This document shows positions 1 to 5,700 of a stretch of 13,008 nt of DNA, one piece after another (positions within the stretch are counted from its first letter, which is position 1; each line of letters starts with the position of its first letter). Under the pieces are notes generated by a model, which was given only the letters and a program-made list of their open reading frames with translations, made no database searches and was not told the DNA's origin. The translations under genes and the position numbers were made by a program. Origin of the DNA: Bacillota bacterium (lineage in GTDB: Bacteria > Bacillota > UBA4882 > UBA8346); NCBI GenBank assembly GCA_023436305.1, contig JAEZJQ010000009.1:1-13008 (forward strand), in the 5' to 3' direction.

Positions 1-139
1 GGGCCGGCTTGAGAGCAACTTGGCCGTCCGGATCACCTGCGCCGATGATAAAACCGATGGATGCCTGCGTGGACACATCCAGCAAACTGGGATGCAGCAC
101 GAAATGGCCCTGAGTATCCGTGACGGAGGCAGGAGTCCA
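1..139 (-). pseudogene. PKS dehydratase (DH) domain fragment, continues past left edge
   Basis: Read on the minus strand from 139 down, one frame is open to the window edge and encodes about 46 residues typical of a polyketide synthase dehydratase domain. It contains FVLHPSLLDVSTQ, which matches the C-terminal hot-dog motif HPSLxDxxxQ; the catalytic-type Asp and the Gln are both kept. It is followed by SIGFIIGAGDPDG, the usual loop after that helix. An in-frame TAA lies directly upstream (140-142) and no start or ribosome binding site precedes it, so the N-terminal part of the DH and everything before it is missing. The stretch is clearly GC-richer than the AT-rich acyltransferase gene next to it, so 140 looks like a junction between DNA of different history. 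Family recognition is fairly sure; whether the piece is expressed as part of anything is doubtful. Confidence 0.6.
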
Positions 140-149
140 TTATTAAATA

Positions 150-1016
150 TTAAATGACCAATGGCTCGGATTCCATTGTGATTCGTTTAATTAATCTGGT
201 TAAAACATTTCCTACTCCAATCTCTTCATACTCCATTTCCCCACGCCCCATTAAATATCTTATACTTTCGGTCCATTTTACGGGATGAGTAATCTGTTCA
301 ATAAGATTCTGTTTTATATCTGATTGCTTATATGGTCTGGCATGAACATTAGAGATTACCGGTATCGTTAATTCAGAGAATTGGAATGCATTTAAGAAAA
401 CCTCAAATTCTTTTTTCGCTTCTTCCATATAACGTGAATGAAAAGCTCCGCTTGTTTTTAAGACGACATACATTTGGGCGCCTTCCGATCCCTCAAAAAT
501 TGGTTTTGCAGCTTCAATATCCTGTTTCGGGCCAGAAATTACAATTTGGGTCAGGGAATTATAATTTGCCATTTCGATGGTCTGCAAATTATTGCGCTTT
601 AAAGCGTCCGCGATTTGTTCTTCCTTCAACCCAATTACTGCTGCCATCCCCCCACCGGTGGCACGGCTCATTAACTGCCCTCTCTTTTGAACCAATTTTA
701 ACCCTGTGGCAAAATCAAAGGCTCCTGCCGCAAATAAGGCATCGTATTCTCCCAAGCTATGACCGGCGACGAAATCCGGTTTCGCGCCGGTTTCTTTGAT
801 TTTTTTCAGATAACTTAACGCATTCACTATATATAAAGCAGGTTGTGTATATTGAGTTTGATTTAAATTGTCATTTGAATTTGTTAAGCAAAGTTCCTGT
901 ATTGAATATCCTAAAATTGTATCGGCTTCAACAACTTTGTCTTTAAACTCTTCAAAAAGGTTTGCTCCCATACCCTTTTGTTGTGAACCTTGACCAGGAA
1001 AAACATATGTTTTCAT
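150..1016 (-). CDS. fabD: Discrete malonyl-CoA:ACP transacylase (trans-AT PKS / FabD family)
   Basis: This 288-residue protein transfers malonyl groups from CoA to carrier proteins in the cytoplasm. The N-terminus has the FPGQGSQ oxyanion-hole motif (residues 6-12). GHSLGE (85-90) carries the nucleophile Ser87, KRGQLM holds Arg112, which binds the malonyl carboxylate, and AFHSRYM provides catalytic His193. Length and motifs are normal for the family and no damage is visible. The ATG at 1016 has an AAGGTAAG ribosome binding site 8 nt upstream. With AcpK and PksE/PksF remnants upstream and a PKS dehydratase fragment downstream, it is more likely a stand-alone acyltransferase of a trans-AT polyketide synthase (PksC/BaeC type) than the housekeeping fatty-acid FabD, but sequence alone does not exclude the latter. 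The gene is AT-rich compared with the fragment at 1-139. Family assignment is firm; the pathway is inferred from context. Confidence 0.88.
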   Translation of the reverse strand: MKTYVFPGQGSQQKGMGANLFEEFKDKVVEADTILGYSIQELCLTNSNDNLNQTQYTQPALYIVNALSYLKKIKETGAKPDFVAGHSLGEYDALFAAGAFDFATGLKLVQKRGQLMSRATGGGMAAVIGLKEEQIADALKRNNLQTIEMANYNSLTQIVISGPKQDIEAAKPIFEGSEGAQMYVVLKTSGAFHSRYMEEAKKEFEVFLNAFQFSELTIPVISNVHARPYKQSDIKQNLIEQITHPVKWTESIRYLMGRGEMEYEEIGVGNVLTRLIKRITMESEPLVI

Positions 1017-1099
1017 CGCACTTACCTTCGCTTTAATATTTTGATTATTTTAAACAATTAATACCTGCCAATTAATTTTTCAATATCTTTATACTTCCT

Positions 1100-1309
1100 G
1101 GATTTCTATGGAAACTTTATTGGCATTTAAATTTTCAAGTTTCGTTTCCCAGTAAATATGTATAGGCTCAGTGTAACCACCTGTATTTCATTAATCTGAT
1201 CCATGGCAAAGAATTTTTCTTCATTGATTTCTTTACCCTAAAAAAATGCTGCCGTTTCAAATATACCTATATTTACTATCCCTCCAATCAATTTTGTTAT
1301 TATATTCAT
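1100..1309 (-). pseudogene. Broken small ORF, unrecognised
   Basis: An ATG at 1309 follows an AGGAG element 11 nt upstream and opens a reading frame starting MNIITKLIGG. It meets an internal TAG after 23 codons, continues as GKEINEEKFFAMDQINE, and then appears to shift frame into EPIHIYWETKLENLNANKVS before stopping near 1100. The two segments look like real protein but must be joined across a stop and a shift, so the gene is probably dead. It lies between the promoter-like palindrome at 1354-1384 and the acyltransferase. I do not recognise the family; it may be another decayed member of the polyketide cluster or an unrelated insert. Confidence 0.3.
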
Positions 1310-1353
1310 TTTCAACTTTTCTCCTGGTAATTATTCTTATCTTTTAATGCTAA

Positions 1354-1384
1354 TATACTAGTATACAATGCCCTCGCTTGTCAA
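1354..1384 (-). promoter_or_regulatory. Promoter-like element with perfect TATACTAGTATA palindrome
   Basis: On the minus strand a consensus -35 hexamer TTGACA (1384-1379) is followed 13-18 bp downstream by the perfect 12-bp palindrome TATACTAGTATA (1365-1354), which would overlap a -10 box (TAGTAT at 18-bp spacing). Short AT-rich dyads of this form over the -10 region resemble operators of GntR/FadR-type repressors; that link is inference. It would drive the broken ORF at 1309 and then the acyltransferase gene. No GntR gene is in the window. Confidence 0.45.
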
Positions 1385-1534
1385 GGCGCATGTTATACAA
1401 TTTAAATAATTATAACAAAGCTCAAATTCGGTATTCCTGTGTCTATTATAGTTTATGGGTTCATTATATTTCTTCCACCTGCAACATTTAACTCTATTCC
1501 ACTTTTTAATACCCGATTTGTTTTTACAAGAACC
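1385..1534. other. Gene-free AT-rich gap inside PKS debris
   Basis: This stretch lies between the promoter-like palindrome and the PksF remnant. I see no ORF with a ribosome binding site, no RNA gene and no convincing repeat. Scattered short open stretches on the minus strand could be further decayed ketosynthase sequence, but nothing aligns well enough to claim. Confidence 0.4.
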
Positions 1535-1634
1535 CTATTCCCCGCTGTCTTCTCGTAAAGTATTTTCAAAATCGGTAATTGAATAGGCAATAGAATTAAT
1601 TACACCCATCCCGGTATAAAGACACGTTGTTCAT
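1535..1634 (-). pseudogene. PksF-type ketosynthase N-terminal remnant, frameshifted
   Basis: Just downstream of acpK, an ATG at 1634 begins the N-terminus of a beta-ketoacyl synthase. Allowing two single-base losses, it reads MNN-RVFI-TGMGVINSIAYSITDF and onward to REDSGE, the standard opening strand and helix of ketosynthases (RVxITGxGxxSxIG). In the actual sequence the first frame stops within about a dozen codons, and the ketosynthase frame ends at TAG 1535-1537. All catalytic residues (the Cys and both His) are absent because only about 30 of some 410 residues remain. In trans-AT beta-branching cassettes a decarboxylating ketosynthase (PksF type) follows acpK, which is exactly this position. 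Identification as a ketosynthase is good; PksF specifically rests on gene order. Confidence 0.6.
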
Positions 1635-1659
1635 GAATCTCTTGTAACTATTTTCGAAA

Positions 1660-1905
1660 TCAAGATACTTTCTTCGTGTATAAAAGATCTACTAAACCCT
1701 GGATATTGTTTACTTCTCCAAATTCAACCAGTGGGATTTTAATATCAAGAACCTCCATTGCCCGAATAACGATATCCATTCGATCCACCGAATTGGCTCC
1801 AAGATCCTTGAGGCTTTCTTCAATTTTAATCTGTTCCGGGTTGATATCAGGTATAATTTCTACAACAACATCTTTAAGTAACTTAAAAATTTCTTTTTTT
1901 GACAT
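1660..1905 (-). CDS. acpK: AcpK-type donor acyl carrier protein (beta-branching cassette)
   Basis: An 81-residue acyl carrier protein. The phosphopantetheine attachment site reads LGANSVDRMD, with Ser39 as the modified serine. The N-S-V/I-D-R form, rather than the usual DSL, together with IPLVEFGEVNNIQGLVDLL at the C-terminal half, is the hallmark of the stand-alone donor ACPs (AcpK in Bacillus pks) that present malonyl and then acetyl groups to the HMG-CoA-synthase-like enzyme for beta-branching of polyketides. The start at 1905 has AGGAG 8 nt upstream. The neighbours support the role: a PksE/PfaD enoyl reductase remnant lies directly upstream and a PksF-type ketosynthase remnant directly downstream. 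The gene itself shows no damage although both neighbours are wrecked, so it may be a recent orphan or may serve PKS genes outside the window. A generic ACP is the alternative. Confidence 0.88.
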   Translation of the reverse strand: MSKKEIFKLLKDVVVEIIPDINPEQIKIEESLKDLGANSVDRMDIVIRAMEVLDIKIPLVEFGEVNNIQGLVDLLYTKKVS

Positions 1906-1932
1906 ATTAATCTCTCCTTTAATTATTTGGTA

Positions 1933-2222
1933 TTAATTTACATTTAAAAATTTTTCTTGAAAACAGTTGTTTAAGAAATCAGCTGTTTCATTTAAAATCT
2001 TTAACCCTATCTCATCAACGTGTCGATTTTGCCAATTTTCAAGATCAGTTCCTTTTACCCATTGATTAAATGCACCTAAAGCAGGTCCACAATGGACTTG
2101 AAAATCAACTTGACTTCTTCATATACACTTTCAAAACTACGCCGGAAATATTTCTCCTGAATCTGCGTTTTCGTTTTTTCGTCAATTTCATTCAAGGAAT
2201 TATATTGACGATATAAATCAAG
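1933..2222 (-). pseudogene. PfaD/PksE-type trans-enoyl reductase, C-terminal remnant
   Basis: The minus strand carries two pieces of the C-terminus of a PfaD-family enoyl reductase (FMN-dependent, the ER half of PksE). The upstream piece includes LYRQYNSLNEIDEKTKTQ and continues to RRSFESVYEEVK. The downstream piece, in another frame, includes VHCGPALGAFNQWVKGTD and continues through NRHVDEIG to a TAA at 1933-1935. In intact family members these motifs are separated by a few dozen residues (roughly 40-50), so an internal deletion with frameshift has occurred near 2100-2115. The sequence stops resembling PfaD at about 2222, where unrelated DNA begins, so the N-terminal FMN-binding barrel is gone. 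It sits immediately upstream of acpK, as pksE does in the Bacillus cluster. The family match is strong; the gene is clearly non-functional. Confidence 0.75.
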
Positions 2223-2363
2223 GTGCTGGTTACAATTATTCCGTCCTATTCATTCGTCGCAGGTTCACCTTACACTGTCACCTTCACCGCTGAAGCCAGA
2301 GATCCGGATGTTGTCTTAAGAATCAGTCCATTCCGGGTCACCATCCTGTTCATTTTTGGAGGG
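2223..2363. other. Unassigned stretch joined to the enoyl reductase remnant
   Basis: A GC-richer segment than its flanks begins abruptly at the end of the PfaD homology. The plus strand is open from 2223 and reads IIPSYSFVAGSPYTVTFTAE, which looks like a beta-rich extracellular or coat-type segment, but there is no ribosome binding site and no recognisable family. The minus strand has only short open stretches. It is most likely foreign or rearranged DNA at a deletion junction. Confidence 0.3.
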
Positions 2364-2397
2364 AAAATAAAAAACAAGGATTCTCAAAACCCTTGTT
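2364..2397 (-). terminator. Rho-independent terminator downstream of the flavodoxin gene
   Basis: A 7-bp stem AACAAGG/CCTTGTT (2373-2379 with 2391-2397) encloses an 11-nt loop. On the minus strand it is followed by TTTTATTTT (2372-2364), the expected U-tract. It would end transcription of the marR-flavodoxin operon and separate it from the PKS debris. The plus-strand tail is much poorer in T. Confidence 0.65.
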
Positions 2398-2542
2398 ATT
2401 ATTAACTTGGCAGTCCAAAGACGCATCTAACTTTATCCATGTCTACCAACTATCTTTTTCGCCTTTTAGTTGTCTTTTATCCTTACCGATAATACTATTT
2501 TCTAAGTCCAACAGTTCCATATTCAGATAAAATTGTAATGAT

Positions 2543-3079
2543 TTACTCGTTATCCATTTCCTTCACACAGGTAACAAGCGAATCAATATATTTCTTGTCA
2601 GAAATGTCATAAGACTCTTTAATCATATTAGCCATAGCTATATCCTGCTCCGTTTTATCTGCTTTATTTTCAAGCATTTTTAAAAGCAATTTCATCATCA
2701 TTTTTCCGCTAACATTCATTTTGTTGTAATTCAAGCCACTCTGTAGATAGAAAAACGGTATATCACTTAGTTCAGATTTACTAAAGTTTCTATTTTTTAT
2801 TTCTTCAATACTCTTTATTTCTTCTGCTGGTGTTGCACCTGTACAAAACACGACCAGTTTCTTATTCACGAGTTTACCAACAATCTTTTTTACGTTTTTC
2901 AGTCCATTGATAGAACCCGCATGAACTCCCCCGCCAAATATAATCACATCGTAATCTTTAAGTTTCTTTATCTTCATCTCTTTCATGGAAACCGCATCAC
3001 ACATAAGCTTCTCTGCAATCAATTCACCATACATTTTCGTAAATCCCGATTGACTCTTATATACAACTATCTTATTCAT
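2543..3079 (-). CDS. Flavodoxin-domain protein
   Basis: A 178-residue cytoplasmic protein of the flavodoxin-like fold. Near the N-terminus KIVVYKSQSGFTKMYGELIA gives the phosphate-binding loop for FMN (S/T-x-S-G-x-T), and IIFGGGVHAGSINGL is the second FMN-contacting loop. The family (flavodoxin domain proteins related to HemG and to small clostridial electron carriers) acts as an electron carrier or quinone/flavin reductase; the exact substrate cannot be read from sequence. I place the start at ATG 3079 (MNKIVV), because GAGAGG lies 7 nt upstream inside the end of the marR gene; an in-frame TTG at 3094 would lack such a site. The gap to the regulator stop is 4 bp, implying translational coupling and control by that regulator. 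The C-terminal third is Lys/Met-rich and helical, with no obvious further domain. Confidence 0.82.
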   Translation of the reverse strand: MNKIVVYKSQSGFTKMYGELIAEKLMCDAVSMKEMKIKKLKDYDVIIFGGGVHAGSINGLKNVKKIVGKLVNKKLVVFCTGATPAEEIKSIEEIKNRNFSKSELSDIPFFYLQSGLNYNKMNVSGKMMMKLLLKMLENKADKTEQDIAMANMIKESYDISDKKYIDSLVTCVKEMDNE

Positions 3080-3083
3080 ATCG

Positions 3084-3539
3084 CTACCTCTCAATATTCA
3101 GTAAATTTTGTTCCATTGTTGATAATGTTTTCATTGTAACAATAATGTCATTATCGTTTAATCCTTTATATAACGCTTCTATAAATTCAATCCTTTCTCT
3201 GTTATACTTCTTATCGAATTCCATTTTTCTATCTGTCATCCTAATCCGTAACTTCCTACGGTCTAGTTCATCAGTATATAACTCAACAAATCCTATCTTC
3301 TCAAGCTTCAAAAGTATCTGTTTTATATTCTGATGTGAGCTTCCTATCACTTCAGCTACCTCATTAATTGTTGGCGGTTTTTTGTATAAGCTTATACCAA
3401 TCAATACAAACCATTGTTTCCAACTTATCTCTTCAAAGAACGTATCTCCCACTGTTTGAAGACGGTTTGTAAATGCATTTAATAAACCAAACAAAAAGTA
3501 CTTGTTATCAATTTCATCTTTTGTCGTTTTATTATCCAT
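3084..3539 (-). CDS. MarR-family transcriptional regulator
   Basis: A 151-residue winged-helix regulator. The N-terminal helix (to about residue 45) is for dimerisation, PPTINEVAEVIGSSHQNIKQ (about 56-75) is the helix-turn-helix, and ELYTDELDRRKLRIRMTDRK is the wing with the D-x-R-x-x-x-[IVL] pattern typical of MarR. The C-terminal helices complete the dimer. MarR proteins bind short palindromes, often in their own promoter, and release DNA on binding phenolics, flavins or oxidants. Here the promoter at 3587-3615 is overlapped by inverted repeats, fitting autorepression. The start is ATG 3539 with a weak AAGAGA site. The flavodoxin gene follows 4 bp after the stop, so this is probably a small autoregulated redox-stress unit. 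The effector is unknown. Confidence 0.85.
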   Translation of the reverse strand: MDNKTTKDEIDNKYFLFGLLNAFTNRLQTVGDTFFEEISWKQWFVLIGISLYKKPPTINEVAEVIGSSHQNIKQILLKLEKIGFVELYTDELDRRKLRIRMTDRKMEFDKKYNRERIEFIEALYKGLNDNDIIVTMKTLSTMEQNLLNIER

Positions 3540-3562
3540 TAATAAATCTCTTAACCATTTAA

Positions 3563-3615
3563 GTAATATCTTACCTTTCTATATGTAGAATATTACATTT
3601 AATTCCTATTGTCAA
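3563..3615 (-). promoter_or_regulatory. SigA promoter with overlapping dyads, upstream of marR
   Basis: On the minus strand TTGACA (3615-3610) and TATTCT (3592-3587) are separated by exactly 17 bp. Three dyads overlap the -10 box: TTCTA-N4-TAGAA (3577-3590), ATGTA-N6-TACAT (3583-3598) and a wider GTAATAT...ATATTAC pair (3563-3569 with 3590-3596). Any of these could be the MarR operator; occupying them would block RNA polymerase. The promoter is near consensus; operator identity is inferred. Confidence 0.6.
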
Positions 3616-3672
3616 CCCCTTTTCCATCATAAACGGGAGCCTTTCTGGTAAAAGATGGTATAATGAACACAT

Positions 3673-3917
3673 TTAAAGGACGGCCCAGTTTTCAATTGCT
3701 AATCCGGGAATACGTTGAAATTCCCGTTCATTAACGGGCCAATAATTTGTACATTCTTTTCTAAATCAGATCGGATTTTACCGTAAACTGCGGCGGCGGT
3801 TTCCGAAAATGGCAAAATTTCAAAAGGCGCGAGAAACTGAACTAAAGCCAATTTATTGCGTTCCGGGAAACTACTTTTTGCAACCCCATATTCCAATTCC
3901 ACCAAAGTAATTAGAAT
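3673..3917 (-). pseudogene. VapC (PIN-domain) toxin remnant
   Basis: The central part of a VapC ribonuclease toxin is readable from codon ITLVELEYGVAKSSFPERN through QFLAPFEILPFSE and DLEKNVQIIGPL. The sequence then jumps, with a frame change near 3745, to NEREFQRIPGLAIENWAVL and a TAA at 3673-3675, which is the normal VapC C-terminus. About 50 bp between the two pieces is missing, including the conserved D-x-x-I-A-A segment with a catalytic Asp. The N-terminal LDTN metal-binding strand is also absent, because an in-frame TGA (3918-3920) precedes the homology. No VapB antitoxin is visible. The family match is strong, and the toxin cannot be active since only the central acidic residue of the PIN site remains. 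Confidence 0.75.
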
Positions 3918-4226
3918 TCAGTATTCCCTCCAACATAGCACTACCTTCTTCCCGCCAAAAACCCGATTTTTTGAATCCTGCGGTTCTCCTCACCACTTAC
4001 TTGAGCAGTTATCCATTCAAGGCCCCAGTCCACGACGCGTGCTATCTTTGTTATGACATCATCGTGCCCCGGGAATGCGTGTCCGGGACCAGAATTAGGA
4101 TTAAGATAAGAACAATATTGCCATACTTTTTCATTTCGTTCAATCTTATTTATTGATAAAATTATTTTGCAAGAACATTAAATTGGCGTTGTTCTCACCT
4201 TTTACATAAAAAAGGTTCTGTCAAAT
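3918..4226. other. About 300 bp gene-poor stretch with a broken secreted-protein-like ORF
   Basis: No intact gene is present. On the minus strand an ATG at about 4131 reads MKKYGNIVLILILILV, which looks like a signal peptide or membrane anchor, but stops at a TAA about 26 codons in. A different frame then stays open through NPNSGPGHAFPGHDD and DWGLEWITAQVSGEEN to a TAG near 3940. Joined by a frameshift these could be one decayed small exported protein; I do not recognise it and see no good ribosome binding site. A dyad ACCTTTT/AAAAGGT lies at 4197-4216. Confidence 0.3.
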
Positions 4227-4264
4227 AAAAAAACGGCCATTGCGCATTTATCGCGCAGCAACCG
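4227..4264 (-). terminator. Rho-independent terminator closing the PTS operon
   Basis: On the minus strand CGGTTGCTGCGC and GCGCAATGGCCG (4264-4253 with 4245-4234) form a stem with GU pairs and one mismatch around a short AT loop, followed at once by TTTTTTTATTTG (4233 down). It lies about 140 bp past the HAD phosphatase stop, with no further gene between. Confidence 0.65.
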
Positions 4265-4404
4265 CTTTACTCCGGAAACTATTAAAACCTGCAAAAGCTT
4301 GCTTGATAGCCACGGATCGTGATTATGGAACGTGAAAATCGCCTGGTGTTATTTATCATCGTCGCCATATAAACTTCCCGGGGTTCAAATTCCAATCTAT
4401 TTAT
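4265..4404. other. 3-prime trailer of the PTS operon
   Basis: This 140-bp region lies between the HAD stop and the terminator. A short minus-strand frame beginning MATMINNTRRF has no ribosome binding site and no family resemblance, so I regard it as untranslated trailer. Confidence 0.35.
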
Positions 4405-5067
4405 TCACAGGAGACTGCGATTAATCGCATTTAAAATATCCATTGGCGACGATATTGATAGTACTGGGCTATAATCTTTCACATTTCCTACCGTGAAACC
4501 AAAACCAAAGATTGCAGCGATAAAGTCGATACCGCTCAAAACCGCTCCCTCGGCATCATAAGGGCTATCACCGATCATCACGATCCTGTTGCGGTCAACA
4601 GCGCCTAGTTTAGCGATGCATTTTTCAATCACATCATGCTTGGTAAGTTTGCCGTAAGTATCGCCACCAACGGACACATCAAAATATCGGTTCAGTTTAA
4701 AGTGGTTGATGGTCAGTTCTACGGCTTCCTGATATTTCAATGAAGCGACGCCCAGTCTGGCGCCCTGATTTTTAAGATATCCCAGTAATGCGCGCATGCC
4801 GTCATAAAGCTCGGCTTCATACATACCCCGCCGTGAAAAATACTCCCTATAAATCTCCACCCCCGTATCAACTTGCTCTTTGGTTGCTTGCGGGTACATA
4901 TTCAAGATCACTTGGGCTAAAGGCGGGCCAACATATTTCTTTGCTTGCTCTTTCGATATTTTCGCAAGTCCAAACCTCTCGCAAATTTGGTTTAATGCGT
5001 TACCAATTCCCTCCGAGGTATCGAGCAATGTTCCATCAACATCAAATATATAGGTATCATACTTCAT
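4405..5067 (-). CDS. HAD-superfamily phosphatase (phosphoglycolate phosphatase-like)
   Basis: A 220-residue haloacid dehalogenase-type hydrolase that removes phosphate from a small metabolite using an Asp nucleophile and Mg2+. Motif I is DVDGTLLDTS with Asp9 (nucleophile) and Asp11 (acid/base). Residues about 17-85 are the helical C1 cap with the usual YVGPPL turn. Motif II is ASLK (Ser109), motif III Lys is in the GKLTKHDVI segment (about 140-143), and motif IV is GDSPYDAEGA with Asp167 and Asp171. The length is normal for the Gph/PGP group. It is the last gene of the operon; its ATG lies inside the end of the aldolase gene with an 11-bp overlap and AAGGA 11 nt upstream, so translation is coupled. 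Its substrate is probably a phosphorylated intermediate or by-product of the sugar pathway encoded upstream; beta-phosphoglucomutase is a less likely reading. Confidence 0.85.
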   Translation of the reverse strand: MKYDTYIFDVDGTLLDTSEGIGNALNQICERFGLAKISKEQAKKYVGPPLAQVILNMYPQATKEQVDTGVEIYREYFSRRGMYEAELYDGMRALLGYLKNQGARLGVASLKYQEAVELTINHFKLNRYFDVSVGGDTYGKLTKHDVIEKCIAKLGAVDRNRIVMIGDSPYDAEGAVLSGIDFIAAIFGFGFTVGNVKDYSPVLSISSPMDILNAINRSLL

Positions 5068-5689
5068 TGGCCGATAATTCCTTCATGATTGATAGATACT
5101 CTTTGGCGCTTTTTTCAATCCGTGACAGAACGGATTCATCCGCCAGCTTTGGTATCAGATCAGAGCCAATCGCAAAGGAAAAACAGCCAGCTTTATAATA
5201 ATCCCTGATGTTTTCCTTGTTTATTCCGCCAACTCCGACGAACTCCGCGGCAGGAAACGGCCCTTTGATATTTTTGACAAAGCTGGGACTGACATTTCCA
5301 GCGGGAAAAAGCTTGAGTTGAGTTAGGCCTTCATTCAAAGCCTGCATGATTTCCGATGGCGTAAAAACTCCCGGCAATATGGGAATTTTTTTCCCCATGA
5401 TAATCTTCGTCAACTCTCTGTCCCAGCCGGGTGTAATAATATATTTGGCGCCCGCCGCCAAAGCCCTGTCGACCTGGTCGGGCCGGACTACAGTTCCCGC
5501 CCCAAGGCGCAAGTTATCACCAAATTGCCGGTTAAGCTCTTTGAGGCAGGCGATTCCCTCCCCTTCGTCACTGAGGGAAACCTCCATATATTTTAGGCCC
5601 GCTCTTAATATGGCTTCGCCGACAGCGGCAATTTTATCGCTTTTAACACCACGCGCGATGGCGATAATATCCCCGTTAACCAGCTTCAT
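5057..5689 (-). CDS. eda: KDPG/KHG-family class I aldolase
   Basis: A 210-residue (beta/alpha)8 Schiff-base aldolase that cleaves 2-keto-3-deoxy-6-phosphogluconate or a related 2-keto-3-deoxy acid to pyruvate and an aldehyde. Arg13 (AIARGV) is in the phosphate/carboxylate site, Glu36 (KYMEVS) is the general acid/base, GAGTV (63-67) is the conserved turn, and Lys126 in TQLKLFPA forms the Schiff base; the phosphate-binding GVGGI turn and GSDL follow at about 152-177. Length equals E. coli Eda. The residues after Glu36 (SLSDEGEG) differ from the TLRT of Eda, so the preferred substrate may be different. The start ATG has GAGGTGA 6 nt upstream, overlapping the stop of the hydrolase gene 11 bp away. 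Its place behind a lactonase-like enzyme and an ascorbate-type PTS suggests it ends a sugar-acid pathway. Confidence 0.88.
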   Translation of the reverse strand: MKLVNGDIIAIARGVKSDKIAAVGEAILRAGLKYMEVSLSDEGEGIACLKELNRQFGDNLRLGAGTVVRPDQVDRALAAGAKYIITPGWDRELTKIIMGKKIPILPGVFTPSEIMQALNEGLTQLKLFPAGNVSPSFVKNIKGPFPAAEFVGVGGINKENIRDYYKAGCFSFAIGSDLIPKLADESVLSRIEKSAKEYLSIMKELSANEV

Positions 5690-5700
5690 TTAACATCACC

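Noticed and set aside
386..799. Plus-strand open frame of 137 codons
   Set aside because: It is antisense to the acyltransferase gene, with no ribosome binding site and no family features.
2442..2518. 25-codon minus-strand frame beginning MELLDLENS
   Set aside because: No clear ribosome binding site or family; it lies in the trailer between the flavodoxin stop and its terminator.
4201..4235. GGTTCTGTCAAAT and nearby dyad as an insertion-sequence end
   Set aside because: It loosely recalls IS6-type ends, but there is no matching opposite end, transposase or target duplication.
4788..5198. Plus-strand open frame of 136 codons across the phosphatase-aldolase junction
   Set aside because: Both minus-strand genes here have complete catalytic motifs; the plus frame is low-complexity shadow.
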